Source: Symsagittifera roscoffensis (taxonomy: Eukaryota > Xenacoelomorpha > Acoela > Convolutidae). Taken from it: DNA of 64,000 nucleotides. This document shows, in pieces, positions 10,940-23,779 of the stretch. The stretch is from contig NC_087065.1 in assembly GCF_963678635.1 (NCBI RefSeq), positions 53,385,858 through 53,449,857 of the forward strand. The letters run 5' to 3'. The notes beneath the pieces are model-generated. The model had not been told where the DNA came from. It worked only from the letters and a program-made list of their open reading frames with translations, and searched no databases. Numbering within the stretch: position 1 is the stretch's first letter; each line of letters begins with the position of its first letter. Both the position numbers and the translations under genes were made by a program.

Positions 10940-12620
10940 TATTAAAATATTTTCTACAAAAAACCGCGTCAATTTATTTGGTTTTAGTTGTGTCGTTTTA
11001 ATATCATAAGTACTTTGTAAAGCAAAATATACTTTATGAGATCGTTTTTGCTAGCCAATCAGATAATTTATCAAAATGTTCTTAGCTGAATAAATCACGA
11101 TTGGGGCACGATTAAATGAGTTAACTTCTATGTTGTGTTTTTAGGTACCTGCATGTTCATGGAAAAACACACCCGAATTTAAAACAACAAGACTGCTTAT
11201 CACGATGAATTCTTGAGTTTTGCACTTAAACATTTGTTTTTCACAACTACCTTTTGTAGGAAAGACTGATAATGGATGTTTTTTTTTTTTAAAAGGAAAA
11301 ACTGTTAAATCATTTTTTAAGAAAAAAACTTTCACCCTACATGCTATTTCAGGTAAGCATTGATTAATTGAGCATTTTCTTACGCCCTTCATCAATCATT
11401 TAGCTAGTTTACTTCAATTTAAAAGATTTTTGCGCCAGATTAGATTACTGCTTCATTAGAGCAACTAAAACTATGATAAACCACTTTCGACATGCTGGTT
11501 TTTTTCAAACCTGCATAACCCTACAAAAACTATGCAGATAAAAAATTTTCAATTTTCAGAACATCTACATCTCTTTGATGATCTTAAAAAACTTCGCCAA
11601 AAATAATAACCGATAAAAGATTTCATCAGATATTTATGAACACCGTCAAAAATTTATGTTTTAAAAATCGAAGTGCTATGAAGAGACAATTACACCGAGC
11701 TTAATAATTCAATAGTTTTTTAAATAAAATAAGAATGGAACTAATTTTAAAATCAAGACTAATCGCATATCAGGTCAGACTGTGGCTGTGCCGACTACTT
11801 CAATGCTAATTTAAAAATTGTTGGCTGAAAATTGGTTAAATATTTAGAATAAAAACAAAAACTGATGTTTTTTCCTTCCAAATTTATTTTAAAATTTTAT
11901 AAACCCTACACACTGTCCATTAATCACCCTACACGCTACATAAAGTACATAGGGACGTTTTTAGCGTCTCGAATTTTTTTTATTAAACCAAATGACTTGC
12001 TCCAAATCCATATAAAAATATTTAACTTGCTGCTTATGCATGTTCCTTGAACTCAATTAATCTGGCGTTAGTTGTTCCAAAAAGGCTTAGTAAAAGAATT
12101 TCAAACACCCAAAATTAAGCACAAAATGATCAGAGGTTATACTTTTTTACAGATGAGCTCCGGAAAACATATTGTTCAGATGGTTGAAAATTTTCCTTCA
12201 AAATCCTTTAGCGAGCCAAAACTTAACTGAATAAACAACAATTATAAGCAAAAAATTTTTGCACTTTCTCCGGAAGAGGGAACAACAAGACTGCTGAAAT
12301 ATCAGAGCAAAGCTCTGAATGATCCAACTGCGCGGTAAACGGTCTCAAATAAATAAATTAAAATTTTGGTATGGAAATTTTAATAAATTATATTTTTGAA
12401 CTGTTTACTTTTTTTCCCACAGCAGCTAAAAAAACGGTTCATGTAAACTTTGAGTCGTACACGGAATCAGAATGAGCTATCATTTTGCCTCAAAATATTT
12501 TAGAACAATTTTTAGCAAGGTGTGAAATTGCGGTAAAAATTCAGCATCCAAGATAACATTTTAAATTGCGAATAAATTAGGCCAGAGCATTACCAAATTT
12601 CCAATTATCAGACCCCCTAG
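10940..12620. other. Noncoding AT-rich sequence
   Basis: No supportable gene or element. Short open frames at 11141-11395 and 11865-12050 lack motifs. Confidence 0.4.
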
Positions 12621-12629
12621 AACTTTAAA

Positions 12630-13030
12630 CAGGGGCATTTGGTGATGGGGCAGACGTCCTTTCCTCCTCAGGCATTTGAAACCCTCGTCACCCACAGGGT
12701 CTCCCTGTGTTACAACATCAATTTTCGACCGAGCGATCCCAAAGTTTTTGTCAGGACGCCATTGGTGCCAATATGCACAACTCTTGAAGAGGTAGCACGG
12801 GTCGAATAATTTTTAGGCCAAAATTTCAAAAAAGTGCCCAAAAATAGCATTTCAACCTGTTTTTTTTCCTCAAAAATTCGCCTACGGCAAATAAATTTTG
12901 TTTAAACAGAGTCATTGTGGTTTTTTCGAGGGCTCGGAAAATCAATTTGGCCGAACTAAAAAAAATCATGAAGATTCGCCAAATTTTGAAGATTCGCCAA
13001 AATTTGTCTGTATGAAAAAACCACCCCAAG
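12630..13030 (-). mobile_element. hAT-type MITE family A, copy 6
   Basis: It starts CAGGGGCATTTGG, followed by CTCAGGCATTTGAAACCC, AGGGTCTCCCTGTG, GACGCCATTGGTGCCAATAT, TTCGCCTACGGCAAATAAA and GAGGGCTCGGAAAATCAA. Its last part plus about 70 bp of flank was copied to 15690-15965. Confidence 0.7.
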
Positions 13031-13099
13031 CTTATACATGCCTTCTTTTCTTCGGTCGGATCAATAAAAACAAATAACTTCTTACTTCAAGAATGATGA

Positions 13100-15425
13100 A
13101 ATCCATGAAAATTGTTGCACGGTTTGACTGTGAAGCTAGTGGTCTGAATAATTGATAAACCACAGTCCTCAGCTCGCATCAATATCAACAAAAAAGAGGC
13201 TGATTTGAACAACTGAATTTGATGATCAAAAATAAAAGTGGCTTTGAAGTTCAGCTAGGCGTAAAATATGGTTACTTTTATTTCCCAACTAGTCCTGTGG
13301 TATAGGCTTGGAATACCAAGCGAGCAATTTTCGAAATTCGGGGCAAGTCGCTTGAAAATAATTAAATGAAATAAATTTCCACACTTCAGCAATTGGGAAA
13401 GTTTATGTGGCGAAAAAATGGCAGAGTTGAAAGTTGAATTATATGCAAAATATGTTCTCTTTCTTGTTCTTCATTCTACTTTTTTCCAGCCCGCCAGGGT
13501 AATTTTGAGGGCAGACTTTGATTTGAATTTGATTATTTGGGCTAAATGGTCAACTAAACCAGACGTGTTTCTATTCGTTTCTTGCCCTGATGACTTTTTG
13601 ATGCCTGGGGTCTAAATTTCAAATTTCTATCAGAAAATACAAGCAGAGAAATCAATTTATGATGCCAGCTCAAATTCAAGTCGATCTGAGAAGACTACAC
13701 GACTACCTGGGGGATGAAAATATGGGAGGAAATTGGAAAAACTCGCAGAGGAAGTGAAATTTGAGAATTTCGGCTGGAAATGTCAAAAAAATCAGAGAAG
13801 ATGGCTAAAAGGAGATTTGAAAGCGCATTAACAGGCGGGTTTACGCGGAATTAGATAGAAAATGAGCATCAACTAAGCTGGGCAAAACCTCAGCGGGCAA
13901 AAATGAAAATTGAATTGGAAAGTGAATGAAGAATTGATCGAATTAGACGTTTTTGCTACCCTCGGTGTCATGAAGTCCCATTAAATTGGAACACAAATGG
14001 CAGATAAATAAACAAACAGTCAACATAAACCTTTCAAAACGTCTCGGAGCATGCCGAAAAAACGCCAATTAAAATTTAATTCCAAGATCTGGAAATGCAA
14101 AATAAATAATTGGATCTTCAAAAATGTCTGCTGATTTTTTTAGTTGACTCGCTTTGTTAATGGATACGTAAGATAACTGTCTACAAAATGCATTTAAAAC
14201 GGCTGCAGACGTCTTTAAACACGCACTTCAGCGTCCGAGTTAAATAATGAATATTGACAAGGTAGGGATTGGTGTGGTGGTCCGTAAGAATAAGGGGAAA
14301 TGTATTCACATGTACTCATATACCAGCAGATTCAGTCTGGTAAAAAAGCGATGGACAGTAGTAAATTGAGTATGACGAAAAGATCCAATCATAAAATTAA
14401 CCAATCAGAATAGGTTTTTAATAGAAAAACTGAAAAGTGAAAAATATTATGCTACATTGCTGCATGAATGAGAATTTGATTGATCAAAATTGGAGTCAAG
14501 TATTTTGTATAAATACTGAGAGAAAAATCCAAAAGGGAAAATATATTTAGCAGATTTTGGCATATATATTTTGGAAACAAAATAGGTTCATTGAAGTGGC
14601 AAAAGCTCTGATTTCTAATTGCTGACACTTTGCAATCCAAAACGATAGATGGACATGATCAAAAAAAAGAATCGGCTGAAAATGTTGAGTGAAAATTAAA
14701 AGTTGAGTGTTATTTCGACCACTGTAAAATGAACATGCCAATCAAGTGTGTTTTTAATTTCAGTTGTTAAAATTTGAAGATTGAACCACCACAAGGAACA
14801 GATCAGTTTGAAATAAATTAAACCTGAAAACAAATGTTAATCGTTCAGAAATACCAGATTTGGTTCAGCAATTTAGACCAATTCCGCTAAGAAAGGCTTG
14901 AGTATTGATCGATTGAGAAGTTGTAGAAAGATAGATACCCCGATGTTTCAGGTTTCAGCTTTACAAATTGGATCCAAAGACTGTTTTAGCTTTTAACTAG
15001 TTAATAATTCCCTCGATTTGAACCAACAGACAACTTAGAACATTTGTGTAAATTGAAATTGAAACTGACTCGAAACTTTTCAAAACATGGGTTGTGAAAA
15101 CTAATGATTTCAACCCAGGTGACGGTCTTAGATCTAATTTAACAGGCTGAACGATCCTCCTGGCGACATAAATCCGATGTATTGACCAGAGCACGAAACT
15201 GTTTCAATTAAAAAGACATTCATAGTAGAAAATTAGTAGTACAAACTCATAGCTTTTGACCCCTATACTTTAGAGGCATATACTGGATCTTTTGTGCAGT
15301 TTTGTAGATAAATAAATGTCAAACTTTTGTGCTCAAGCGGCGCAACACGACTGAAAAATTTTAACAAAAGCTTCTGAAACACAGAAATTTTCCAGGAAAA
15401 ATACAATTTTTTAGTATTTTTCATC
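13100..15425. other. Low-repeat noncoding sequence, probably intronic
   Basis: No exon, RNA gene or mobile-element terminus is recognised. Short open frames at 13418-13615 and 14452-15194 have no motif. Confidence 0.4.
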
Positions 15426-15429
15426 GCTA

Positions 15430-16227
15430 AACCCCCCTTTTGAAAAATAATAATGCCCTGATTTTAAAATCCAAAAAATAAACACTTTTTTAGCGTTTTT
15501 TTTTGTCGATGCGACCAAAATTACAAATTTAAAAATTAACATTCATGTTTGAAATTCAGTTTTAGATAGTCCTTTGCAGTAATTCTTTTCAAACAATCAG
15601 ACAGAAGTGTTTTGATCCAAATAAAAGATTATCAAAGATTGAAATTGGAAAACAAAAGAACCAAGGCATGGAGTTTTGAATATTGCCATTCAGTCAATTT
15701 CAAAAAAGTGCTCAAAATTAGCATTTCAACCTGTTTTTTTCTCGAAAATTCGCCTACGGCAAATAAATTTTGTCTAAACAGTCATTTTGGTATTTTTTGA
15801 GGGCTCGGAAAATAAGTTTGGCCAAACTAAAAAGATCATGAATATAATGAAGATTCGCCAAAATTGGTCTGTACCACAAAACCAACCCAAGCTTATACAA
15901 TCCTTCTTTTCTTCGAAAGTTGGATCAAGAAAAACATATAACTTCTTACTTCAAGTTGATGAACCCCTTTTGAAAATTTATAAAGCCCTTTTTTTTAAAT
16001 CCAAATAACCCCTGGTTTCTTTTCTGTCGATGCGACCCAAATTACAATTTGAAAAATTTGCATTTAAGTTTGAAATCAGTTTTAGATAGTCCTTTGCAGT
16101 AATTCATTTCAATCAATCAGACAGAAATATTTTGATCCAAATTAAAGAATATCAAAGATTGAAATTGGAAAACAAAAGAACCAAGTCATGGAGTTTTGAA
16201 TATTGCCATTCAGTCAATTTTAAAATA
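15430..16227 (+). repeat. Local duplication enclosing a copied MITE segment
   Basis: Segment 15430-15715 is repeated at about 15960-16227 (shared TGTCGATGCGACC, TTTTAGATAGTCCTTTGCAG, AAAGATTGAAATTGGAAAAC, CATGGAGTTTTGAATATTGCC). The sequence between them, 15690-15965, matches 12826-13100, including the flank CCCAAGCTTATACA. Confidence 0.8.
15690..15890 (-). mobile_element. hAT-type MITE family A, fragment carried inside a duplication
   Basis: It contains TTCAACCTGTTTTTTTC, TTCGCCTACGGCAAATAAAT and GAGGGCTCGGAAAATAA in reverse. The match to 12826-13030 continues past the element into flanking DNA, so it arrived by segmental copying and not by a separate transposition. Confidence 0.7.
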
Positions 16228-16229
16228 AC

Positions 16230-17210
16230 CTGTAATCGTAATTATTGTGATTTCCAGAATTGAGTTTTTTTGGTGATTATTGATTTTTTTTGCGGTTAGA
16301 AATTGCACGTGGAATCACTATTGTAGCCGAAATCGGTCAGGCTGTGGTAGACACAAGGCTAGATGTTATCTGAGAGCTCATCCTCACAGACATGACAAGG
16401 GATCAAATACACGATCTCACAGTGAACAATCTCACAGTTATCTACGTTAGCGAACACAACATTTTTTTTAAATCAACTAACGCGCAGCCTAAGTGGCGGA
16501 TTAATTTGGTTCGGAAACGAATTCGTATTGAGCTGATGCAATCAAATTAAATCCAAATTTCGTTGATAAGCGGAAAATTGTCTTTTTTATAATTTCCGTC
16601 AACAATGCGTGTGAGAAAAACGTCTAAAAATATTTTAAATTAAGCAAGAATTTTTTTCTTCAGCAAAGCTACTTCACACACAAGAAAACTTGGTCAGAAT
16701 ATTCAGTTTTTGCCTTCATATTATCAATTTTTTTCAATTTTTTTTCTTTTCAGTTCTTTTTGAGTCAAACCGTGCAATAACTGACCTAAAAATTGAAAAT
16801 TTTACCGGGCGCTAGAGCACATTGCGGTGAGTCGAAAAAATAATAGTCGCTTATAAGGTGAATCTGGCTATATTTTGCCACAAATAAACTCAACATCTAG
16901 GCTTTAATTCAAAATAATAGAAAAAAAAAACACCGGCAAAGGTTGCGAAAATATCAAAACGTTTATATTTTTAATGCAAAAACAAATATAAGTACGTCTC
17001 AGAAATTGAACTAGCTAACAGATCAAAAAATTGCAACAAGAAAAACGATAGGAAAGGAAGAGTAAGATACCAGCAGCAAAAACAAGATAATCAAAAGCAC
17101 CGAAGCTTTCAGGTTTATCAATTTATTATGTGCATTAAAAAAATTTAGTTGCCAAGGAGGAGATTAGTTTAGTAACTGAATTCAACTGAATGCTTTCGGC
17201 AGGTTTTACA
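16230..17210. other. Noncoding AT-rich sequence
   Basis: Nothing is recognised except a short repeat (ATCTCACAGT.AACAATCTCACAGT) near 16415-16440. Confidence 0.4.
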
Positions 17211-17214
17211 GTCT

Positions 17215-17400
17215 TTAGACAAAAGCAAAAAGTGCCTTAAAGCGGCGCAGAAAATTTTTCAAAAAATACGGTCCTTGTACTATTTTAGGAGAGCTCGAAA
17301 AATATGATTGGTCAACCTAAAAAAAAGGTCGATAAAATTTTCAAAAATTTTCGAAAAACCCCCTCCCCTAAAAAATTTTGTGCTCACGCCACTGATTGGC
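17215..17400 (-). mobile_element. hAT-type MITE family A, fragment
   Basis: It shows AAGCGGCGCAGAAAATTTTT, TAGGAGAGCTCGAAAAAT, AAAAAGGTCGATAAAATTTT and CCCCCTCCCCTAAAAAATTT, the 5' portion of the family in reverse. The terminus has decayed to GCTCACGCCACTG. Confidence 0.6.
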
Positions 17401-17990
17401 TATTATAAGTATTACTATGATAGTCTTCTTTGATTATTGTATTTCTGCCTGACATTAGGATTTACTGCATTGCATTGTAAGTAGGGCAGTCAGGTTTCAA
17501 AATAAATAAATTCAACTTTTTCAACTTTTTTGTAAACATTTTTCTTGTGTCTCTTTACTTCGCATGTAATTTACGAGTCAAATATGATCAATAAATTGTT
17601 TTTCTTGCTCTTCGCATTTCATTATAAATGAATTTTTGATTAGTTAATATACATTTTGTTTTTAAACGTTTCAATTTTTTGTTCACGTTTTTTGATGATT
17701 TCGTAGTTTTCGGAGCACTTTTTGAATCACTGTAAAACAAAATAAACTATCTCATAAATTTTCTGATTGTTTGATCTTTTTTATCATATTGTATATCATT
17801 TTTCTTTTACCCAATTCTGAGTTTCAATTCAATACACTTACTAGATTTCCAGCAGTTTTCTCCGTTGAATAAACGCTCTTATTCCAAATTTCTTTATAAA
17901 ATGATGAAGTAGTTGTACTCAAGTAAGAGACAGAATATTTGTATTCAGAGTGCTTTTTCCTAGAACAACTTCGAATTTTTAAGAAGCAAA
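17401..17990. other. Noncoding AT-rich sequence
   Basis: No feature is recognised. Confidence 0.4.
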
Positions 17991-18029
17991 TTTTGACTGA
18001 ATTTTTTCGAAAAACATTGTTGATTTAAG

Positions 18030-18200
18030 CTGAAATAAAAGAAAGCTAAGATATTTTTCGATATATTGTTAGGTTTTGAGATTAGCCAATTTGACCAGTT
18101 TAGGATAATTAAATTGCATTTTTGAGCTCTTAAAGCGTCAGCGGCAATTAAAAGTGTTCCAAAATGCATTGATGCAAGCTATTTGCTCTTATCAATACTC
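18030..18200 (+). repeat. Dispersed repeat family B, degenerate copy
   Basis: It shows TTGAGATTAGCCAATTTGACC, TAGGATAATTAAATTGCA, AAAGCGTCAGCGGCA and GTTCCAAAATGCATTGATGCAAGC, in the family order. It is followed at 18450-18500 by GGTGCTTCGGGTGCCAA, a weak family A fragment. Confidence 0.5.
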
Positions 18201-18879
18201 AAAATATATATCTTTGTATTTAACAAAGCATGATTATTTAAAAAAAAAAATGAAAAAGTTGATATTTTTTTTCCAAATAAATTATCAATTTTGACAACAA
18301 TACTATCGATTAAAAGTACTAGTCGATTAAGGCTTCGCCCTGATACGTTTTTTTTTCTCCAGACATCTCGACTTTCAAACTAGGAATCTTTTTGACGGGT
18401 GGCAATTTGTTACTAGGGATTCTAGGGGGTGGGTGATAGTTATAAATATCTAACTTTTCTAAAGGTGCTTCGGGTGCCAACAGGTCTTAATTTTGAGATA
18501 GATACTTGGATTTGAATGAACCTAAAATTACTCAATTTTATTTTTTTGTTGCTTATGTTTTTTTCCTTTTTCGCAAAATAATTTTTTATTCTAACTGCCC
18601 TTGCTTTTTCAGATTTTTAATTTTTTTAAAAATATGTTTTTGAAGGTTCTTTACGGTATTTAGGCTATTTCAGTGCTTCAAAGATCACTGACTGAAAATA
18701 ATCAACTAGTGTAAACTTGACCATTCTTAAAAAAAAACATTTATATTTATTGATAAGGTTTATCAGTGTTGATAACTCTGGATGAACAGTTTCTCTCAGT
18801 ATGAACACAAAATATTAATGGTTTGGAAAAGAGACTACTTTAATTAATATAATTAATTCGACTTTCGTTTTGGAAGTAA

Positions 18880-19400
18880 CGGAATAATTGCGCTCGGGGC
18901 GTTTTTTTTTCCGACAAACTTCAGCTTTTTAACCAGTCATTTTTGACAAATTTTTTTTATTATTCAAAAAGTATATTTGTCGTGAACTTAGATTCGAAAA
19001 CTTATTTCACCTGTGATTGTTTTTTTTACAATAATATGGGGATTTAAAGATTGGCATTTTGGCCAATTTGGGACAATTAACGCGCAATATATTTCGCGGT
19101 AAAAATGCGTCAGCGGAATCTTAATCCGTCTTAGAAATCTTTCTAAAATGGTTGAAGGAAGCTGAATTGCTAAAATCTATTTGTTAGCAAAAGTGAATTC
19201 TATCAAATTGTTTTCTTTATGGAATTTGGGGGGATTATTTTTTTAAAAAGGTCGAATTAAATTTTTTTTATTACTTACACTTTAATTTTTTCGTCTTGCT
19301 ACTGCTCCATAGACCTTAAAAGCAGCCGGTACATTCAGAGTTGTTACCCTGGTACGAAAAATTTTGTTCAGCTGGTTGTCTAGACAAAAACTGTTTGATA
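18880..19400 (+). repeat. Dispersed repeat family B, long copy
   Basis: Blocks in order are GCGCTCGGGGCGTTTTTTT, CAGTCATTTTTGACAAA, TTATTTCACCTGTGATTG, GGCCAATTTGGGACAATTAA, CGCGCAATATATTTCGCGG, AAAATGCGTCAGCGGAAT, TTCTAAAATGGTTGAAGGAAG and ACATTCAGAGTTGTTACCCT. The best match is 41380-41800. Confidence 0.65.
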
Positions 19401-21280
19401 ACTTTTCTAGACGGATCAAAATCTACGAAGTTAGCTAAACGATAACAACTTGCAATTTTAACTTTTCTTTGAAAAGCTTAAGATAATTGTCCCTTTATCC
19501 TATGGATTTTTGTCACATCAGCAGTATTTATAAATTTCCAAGCTCCTGAACAGTATCACCCGCTGAGCTCAAATTTCAAGCAAAACTTCAGCGGTGATTT
19601 GTTTTAGTTACAGTAGAGGCGGCCTGAAAGCTGTCAGTTTGGCCAAAATAGTATTGATAAAAAGCGCTTTTATTGAAATTTTCTTAATTCATACGTGACA
19701 AAAAACCGGCTCAAAAATTATCGAGACAAACCAGTTTTAAATCTGGCGTAACAGGGCGCTAGTCTAATGTTTTTTCAAATTTTTAAAAAATCATTAGACT
19801 GTATTATAAAAACACAGTATAATGTTTTTTTATATGAAACTATTATAAAAAATAATATTAAAAAAACTTGCTTTATAAAAAAACTATCAAAAGCACACTA
19901 GTGTACTGCAATTACAACTAATGGTTTTTTTCGTTGGAGGGGGTTGTTTTTATTTAAAAAATAAATAAAACAATAAGGTTTTATTTCTCTCTAAGTTTTT
20001 TTATTTGAATATTTCCGTTTGTAAAAGAGGCACAAATATTTCGTCAAGTTAAAAAGAGGCAAAAACTTGCATGCGTTACCCGGTTCACATTTTTCAGTAA
20101 GCACTTAACATGGCGCGCGGGGAAATGAAACGAAGAAATATAATTTTTTCATCATTTGATCAATTTTCAACGAAAAAAATATCATTGACTTCAAATGACA
20201 ATCAGAACAAAAATTTTTTAAACAATTTTCGTTCTAAAACATACACTCTTGTTAACTATCATTTTTTTGTACAATTCGACTGACATCAGATGAAAATATT
20301 GATTGTAATTGTGAAACTTTTCTTTTGCCCATGTTAGCCTTAGAACTAAAAAAATGAGTTCAGTTCTTTTGAATCAAAAAGTCCAACGCCGTAAAATTAT
20401 TTTTGAGGATTGTGAACCAATCGAAGATACTTTTTATTTGACATATTTATTACAAATCGGTAAAAAAATTCTTGCTAGTTAAGTATAGAAAAATAAATTA
20501 TATCTACTGTTTGTTAGCCTATAATGCTATTCGTAAAAGCCGGCAAAAAAATCGGTTACGGATATTATTAACAATTCGCACCTATGGTAGTTTGTCTGAA
20601 ATATCAACCCGTACAAAGAAATAATTCGACAATTGAGCATAAGCAAAAACTTGTGATATTGCTGGCTCTAATAAGTTTCGTTTGTGAAACTGAATCTTTC
20701 ACTTCAAATGGTATAAAAATTGACTTATCACAATTTTCCGAAGCAAATCCTTTCACCAACACAAAACTTTAGAGACATTAGGTTGTTTTTTTTCGAAAAC
20801 GTTAGTGTTGGCGTTCAATTTGTGCATGAAGCAGTTTTTAACATTAGCTTTCATTTCTTCAAAATCGAAAAAACATCAACCAAATCAAAAATTTGTTGTT
20901 GTGCTTTCTTAACAATAGGCACAGTCATTCTTAGAAAACGCATTTCGAATCATTTTCAGAATATTTAGTTTTTTGTTTTGATAGTCTTTTCGTGTGAAAG
21001 AAAAAACGGAGAAATGTTAATTGGGTTTCAGCGAATTGGGAAACTGAAATTGGCTTCAGAATTTAAGATAAAAAGCTTGAAAGAAAATTTTAATTCAATA
21101 ACTAACATTAAAGCAGCATGCCAATGATATATTTGAAAAATATTTATCATTTTATGTTTTAGTCCAATCAAATCATAACAGGTTTAAATTTGTTACTATC
21201 ATTTGAACTTTGGCTTATTTTTTTCTATGTTGATCTGGGTGGGAGAAACATTTGTTCTTTTCCATCTATGTACCTTATCA
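19401..21280. other. Noncoding AT-rich sequence
   Basis: No gene or element terminus is recognised. Open frames at 20584-20968 have no motif and no splice context that I can defend. Confidence 0.4.
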
Positions 21281-21289
21281 CTAAATTTG

Positions 21290-21340
21290 CATGATTATTT
21301 TGAATTTTTTTCTAATTTTCTCATTTCCTTATAGAGCTGT

Positions 21341-21414
<74 letters not shown>

Positions 21415-21465
21415 AAACAGCTCTATAAGAATATGAGAACAATAGAAAAAAATTCAAAATAGTGT
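21290..21465. mobile_element. Hairpin MITE centred on a (TA)n tract
   Basis: The left arm (about 21290-21345: TTTTGAATTTTTTTCTA, TCTCAT, CTTATAGAGCTGTT) is the reverse complement of the right arm (about 21408-21465: AACAGCTCTATAAG, ATGAGA, TAGAAAAAAATTCAAAATA). The centre is about 70 bp of almost pure TA (21344-21414). The sequence can fold into one continuous hairpin. Confidence 0.75.
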
Positions 21466-21469
21466 TACT

Positions 21470-23400
21470 TTGCTTGGTGTAGTTTTTGAAACTGGAACTC
21501 GAAATTTGGAATCTCATGTCCTTCCCACTCAGTCACGGACGCTTCACGCTCACTAAATACTAGCTACAAAAAGCAGAGAGCAAGTGAATGAAATGTTTTA
21601 TGCTACAGATTGTAATTAAAGCAAGCGTTCCATCAATTGAACTTTTTAAATTGTGAGTTGGAAAGAAAAAATGAAATTTTAGTGATTCACGACGCTCGCT
21701 AGCTTAATAGTTACAAAAACTAGCGAATAGTTTGAATCGATTTTTTTACGAAGGTTCAAAACCAAAACATGTTTTATTTGTATATTTTTTTTAAATGCAA
21801 AAAACGCGTTCGTTCTAAAAATTAAATATTCCGAGAATTTTTTGTTTGTATTTTCGGAACAATCTTTAAAACTATAAATAAAAAAAGAAATGCTTCCATT
21901 GAGTCAATATGAAGTTGATCTGTAATTTGAGGAGATTTTCTTATTGAATTTCCTCACAATCCGACTGACTTTTTTAATGTTAAACCCACACAAATTTGTG
22001 GCACTAATCTAAAAACAAAAATTCAAGATACTTTTGAAATTAAATCTTCACAAGATGTCAATTTCATCAATTGGGAAACAAAACTTGAAACAAAACTTTT
22101 AACGGAAGATAAAAACGTTTCGGACTGTTCATGATTTTATTAAGTAATAAAATTAATTTTTGATAGTTAACATAACAAAGTGACAGTTTTATTCAAAAAA
22201 AAATAATTGCGTCAATTATGATGGAAGCAACGGAATGGTTTTTTAAAGTCACGAAATATTGAAATATCGAAAACCTAAGAATCAATCGTAATTGCAACGA
22301 AACTCCGATTGATTGTTAGCTGGAAATTTATATTACCTAAACACCACAATCCAACGCAGGAAATAGGACAATAGGCAATGTTTTCCGGCTAAAATTTGAA
22401 CTATCTGGAATTATTTGTGCTTGTTAGGAGAACCACAAAAAACGTTTTTACGGAGGGATATAGAATGCTTCTAGCAAAGAAACCTTAGTAGAAAAAGGTT
22501 GCTCGCAATAATTTGACTATTTTTCAAGATCGAGGGAACAGCTTTTGATAACTGGTCCTTGATAATTTTAAAAATTGATAGAATTTTGAGAAAACGTAAA
22601 TTTTTAAGTGTTTTTCTGGTTTATGTAGAAAAAAATACCACTTCACACTTTATCAAATGAGCAAAGTGGTATTTTTATCGTCTGTTAACATGTTATTAAT
22701 ATAAACAGGCTAGCCTAAAGTCAACGCGAAACGATTTCTGAAGTTAATCCGTCACTTTTGTATCAATTGTTGTCCAAAATAGATCAAATTAGCGATTTGC
22801 AACACAATAGCAAATTTACAAAAAAAATACACAAACAACAAATTCAAAGGGAAAAAAACACACCGAGAGTAAATATTCTATCAATTTTTTGAAAGTTGAA
22901 ACATAAAAGCTCGCACGAATTTGATTTGGCAAAACATTGCTCGCTGATGCTTCAACGCTAATGTCTAATTGAAAAACATTAATCATAGTTCTCATAAAAG
23001 GTCACATTGAGTCAAAATTACCAATTTCAAACCCCAAAATCAACAAAAAAATTTAAGGGTATATTGAATAATTAATTTTTAAACATGAATTTCACTTAAG
23101 GGAAAAAACTTGTTCAAGAAAAGTTTTCTCTTGGTTAACATTCAATAAATGGTTGAAGAATAATTACGTCGAGCAGAATAATCCACTTTTTAATGAATTG
23201 CTTGCGTTTGAAAATCTAGCGCCGGAACTTGAGAAGCAACTAGGACTGTATTTTGAAAAAATACCAAATTAATGTTTATTTTTTGTTGCTGCAATTCTAC
23301 TGGCTGCAATATAGTTTCACAACCGGCAAAAAACTGAAGTAGTTTGAGCAAAATAATAGATATCTTGATTGCTTGTTCAACTGAGTCAAATCATTTTAGA
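21470..23400. other. Noncoding AT-rich sequence
   Basis: It contains a small perfect hairpin at about 22630-22676 (AAAAATACCACTT against AAGTGGTATTTTT). Nothing else is recognised. Confidence 0.4.
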
Positions 23401-23404
23401 GGCT

Positions 23405-23776
23405 CCTTTCAGGGACTCAACCTCCTGTCGACCCACAAGGTCCCACTTTGTAGTTTAATGAGATATCTATTTTTGGCTGACTAACCCCAAAAGTTTTCTC
23501 AAGGCATCTTTGGTGCCAATATGTACTAACTTTGAGGGGGAGCGCGCGCCGAAAAAAAAAGGATTTTTTAGTTAAAATTTTTCAAAAAAAGCCCAAAAAT
23601 TTCTTTTTTTGTTTTTTTTACTTCAGAAAAAAGCCTACGGCACGGAAATTTTATGGTCTTTATAAGGATTTGAGAGAGCTTCGGCAATCAATTTTGACTT
23701 CAAATCAATCAACAAAATTTCCAAATTTTTTTAAAAAGTTGCCCAACTCCTCGAGAAAATCCTAACTCCGCCCCTG
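23405..23776 (-). mobile_element. hAT-type MITE family A, nearly complete copy
   Basis: In reverse it carries CAGGGACTCAACC, CTGTCGACCCACAAGGTCCC, ATGAGATATCTATTTTTGGC, GGTGCCAATATGTACTAAC, GAGGGGGAGCGCGCGCCG, AAAGCCTACGGCACG, CTCGAGAAAATCC and the terminus CTCCGCCCCTG at 23776. The 77-codon plus frame over it is not a gene. Confidence 0.75.
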
Positions 23777-23779
23777 ACA

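Noticed and set aside
10637-10972. 111-codon minus-strand open frame
   Set aside because: It lies entirely over a degraded family A MITE; other copies lack the frame.
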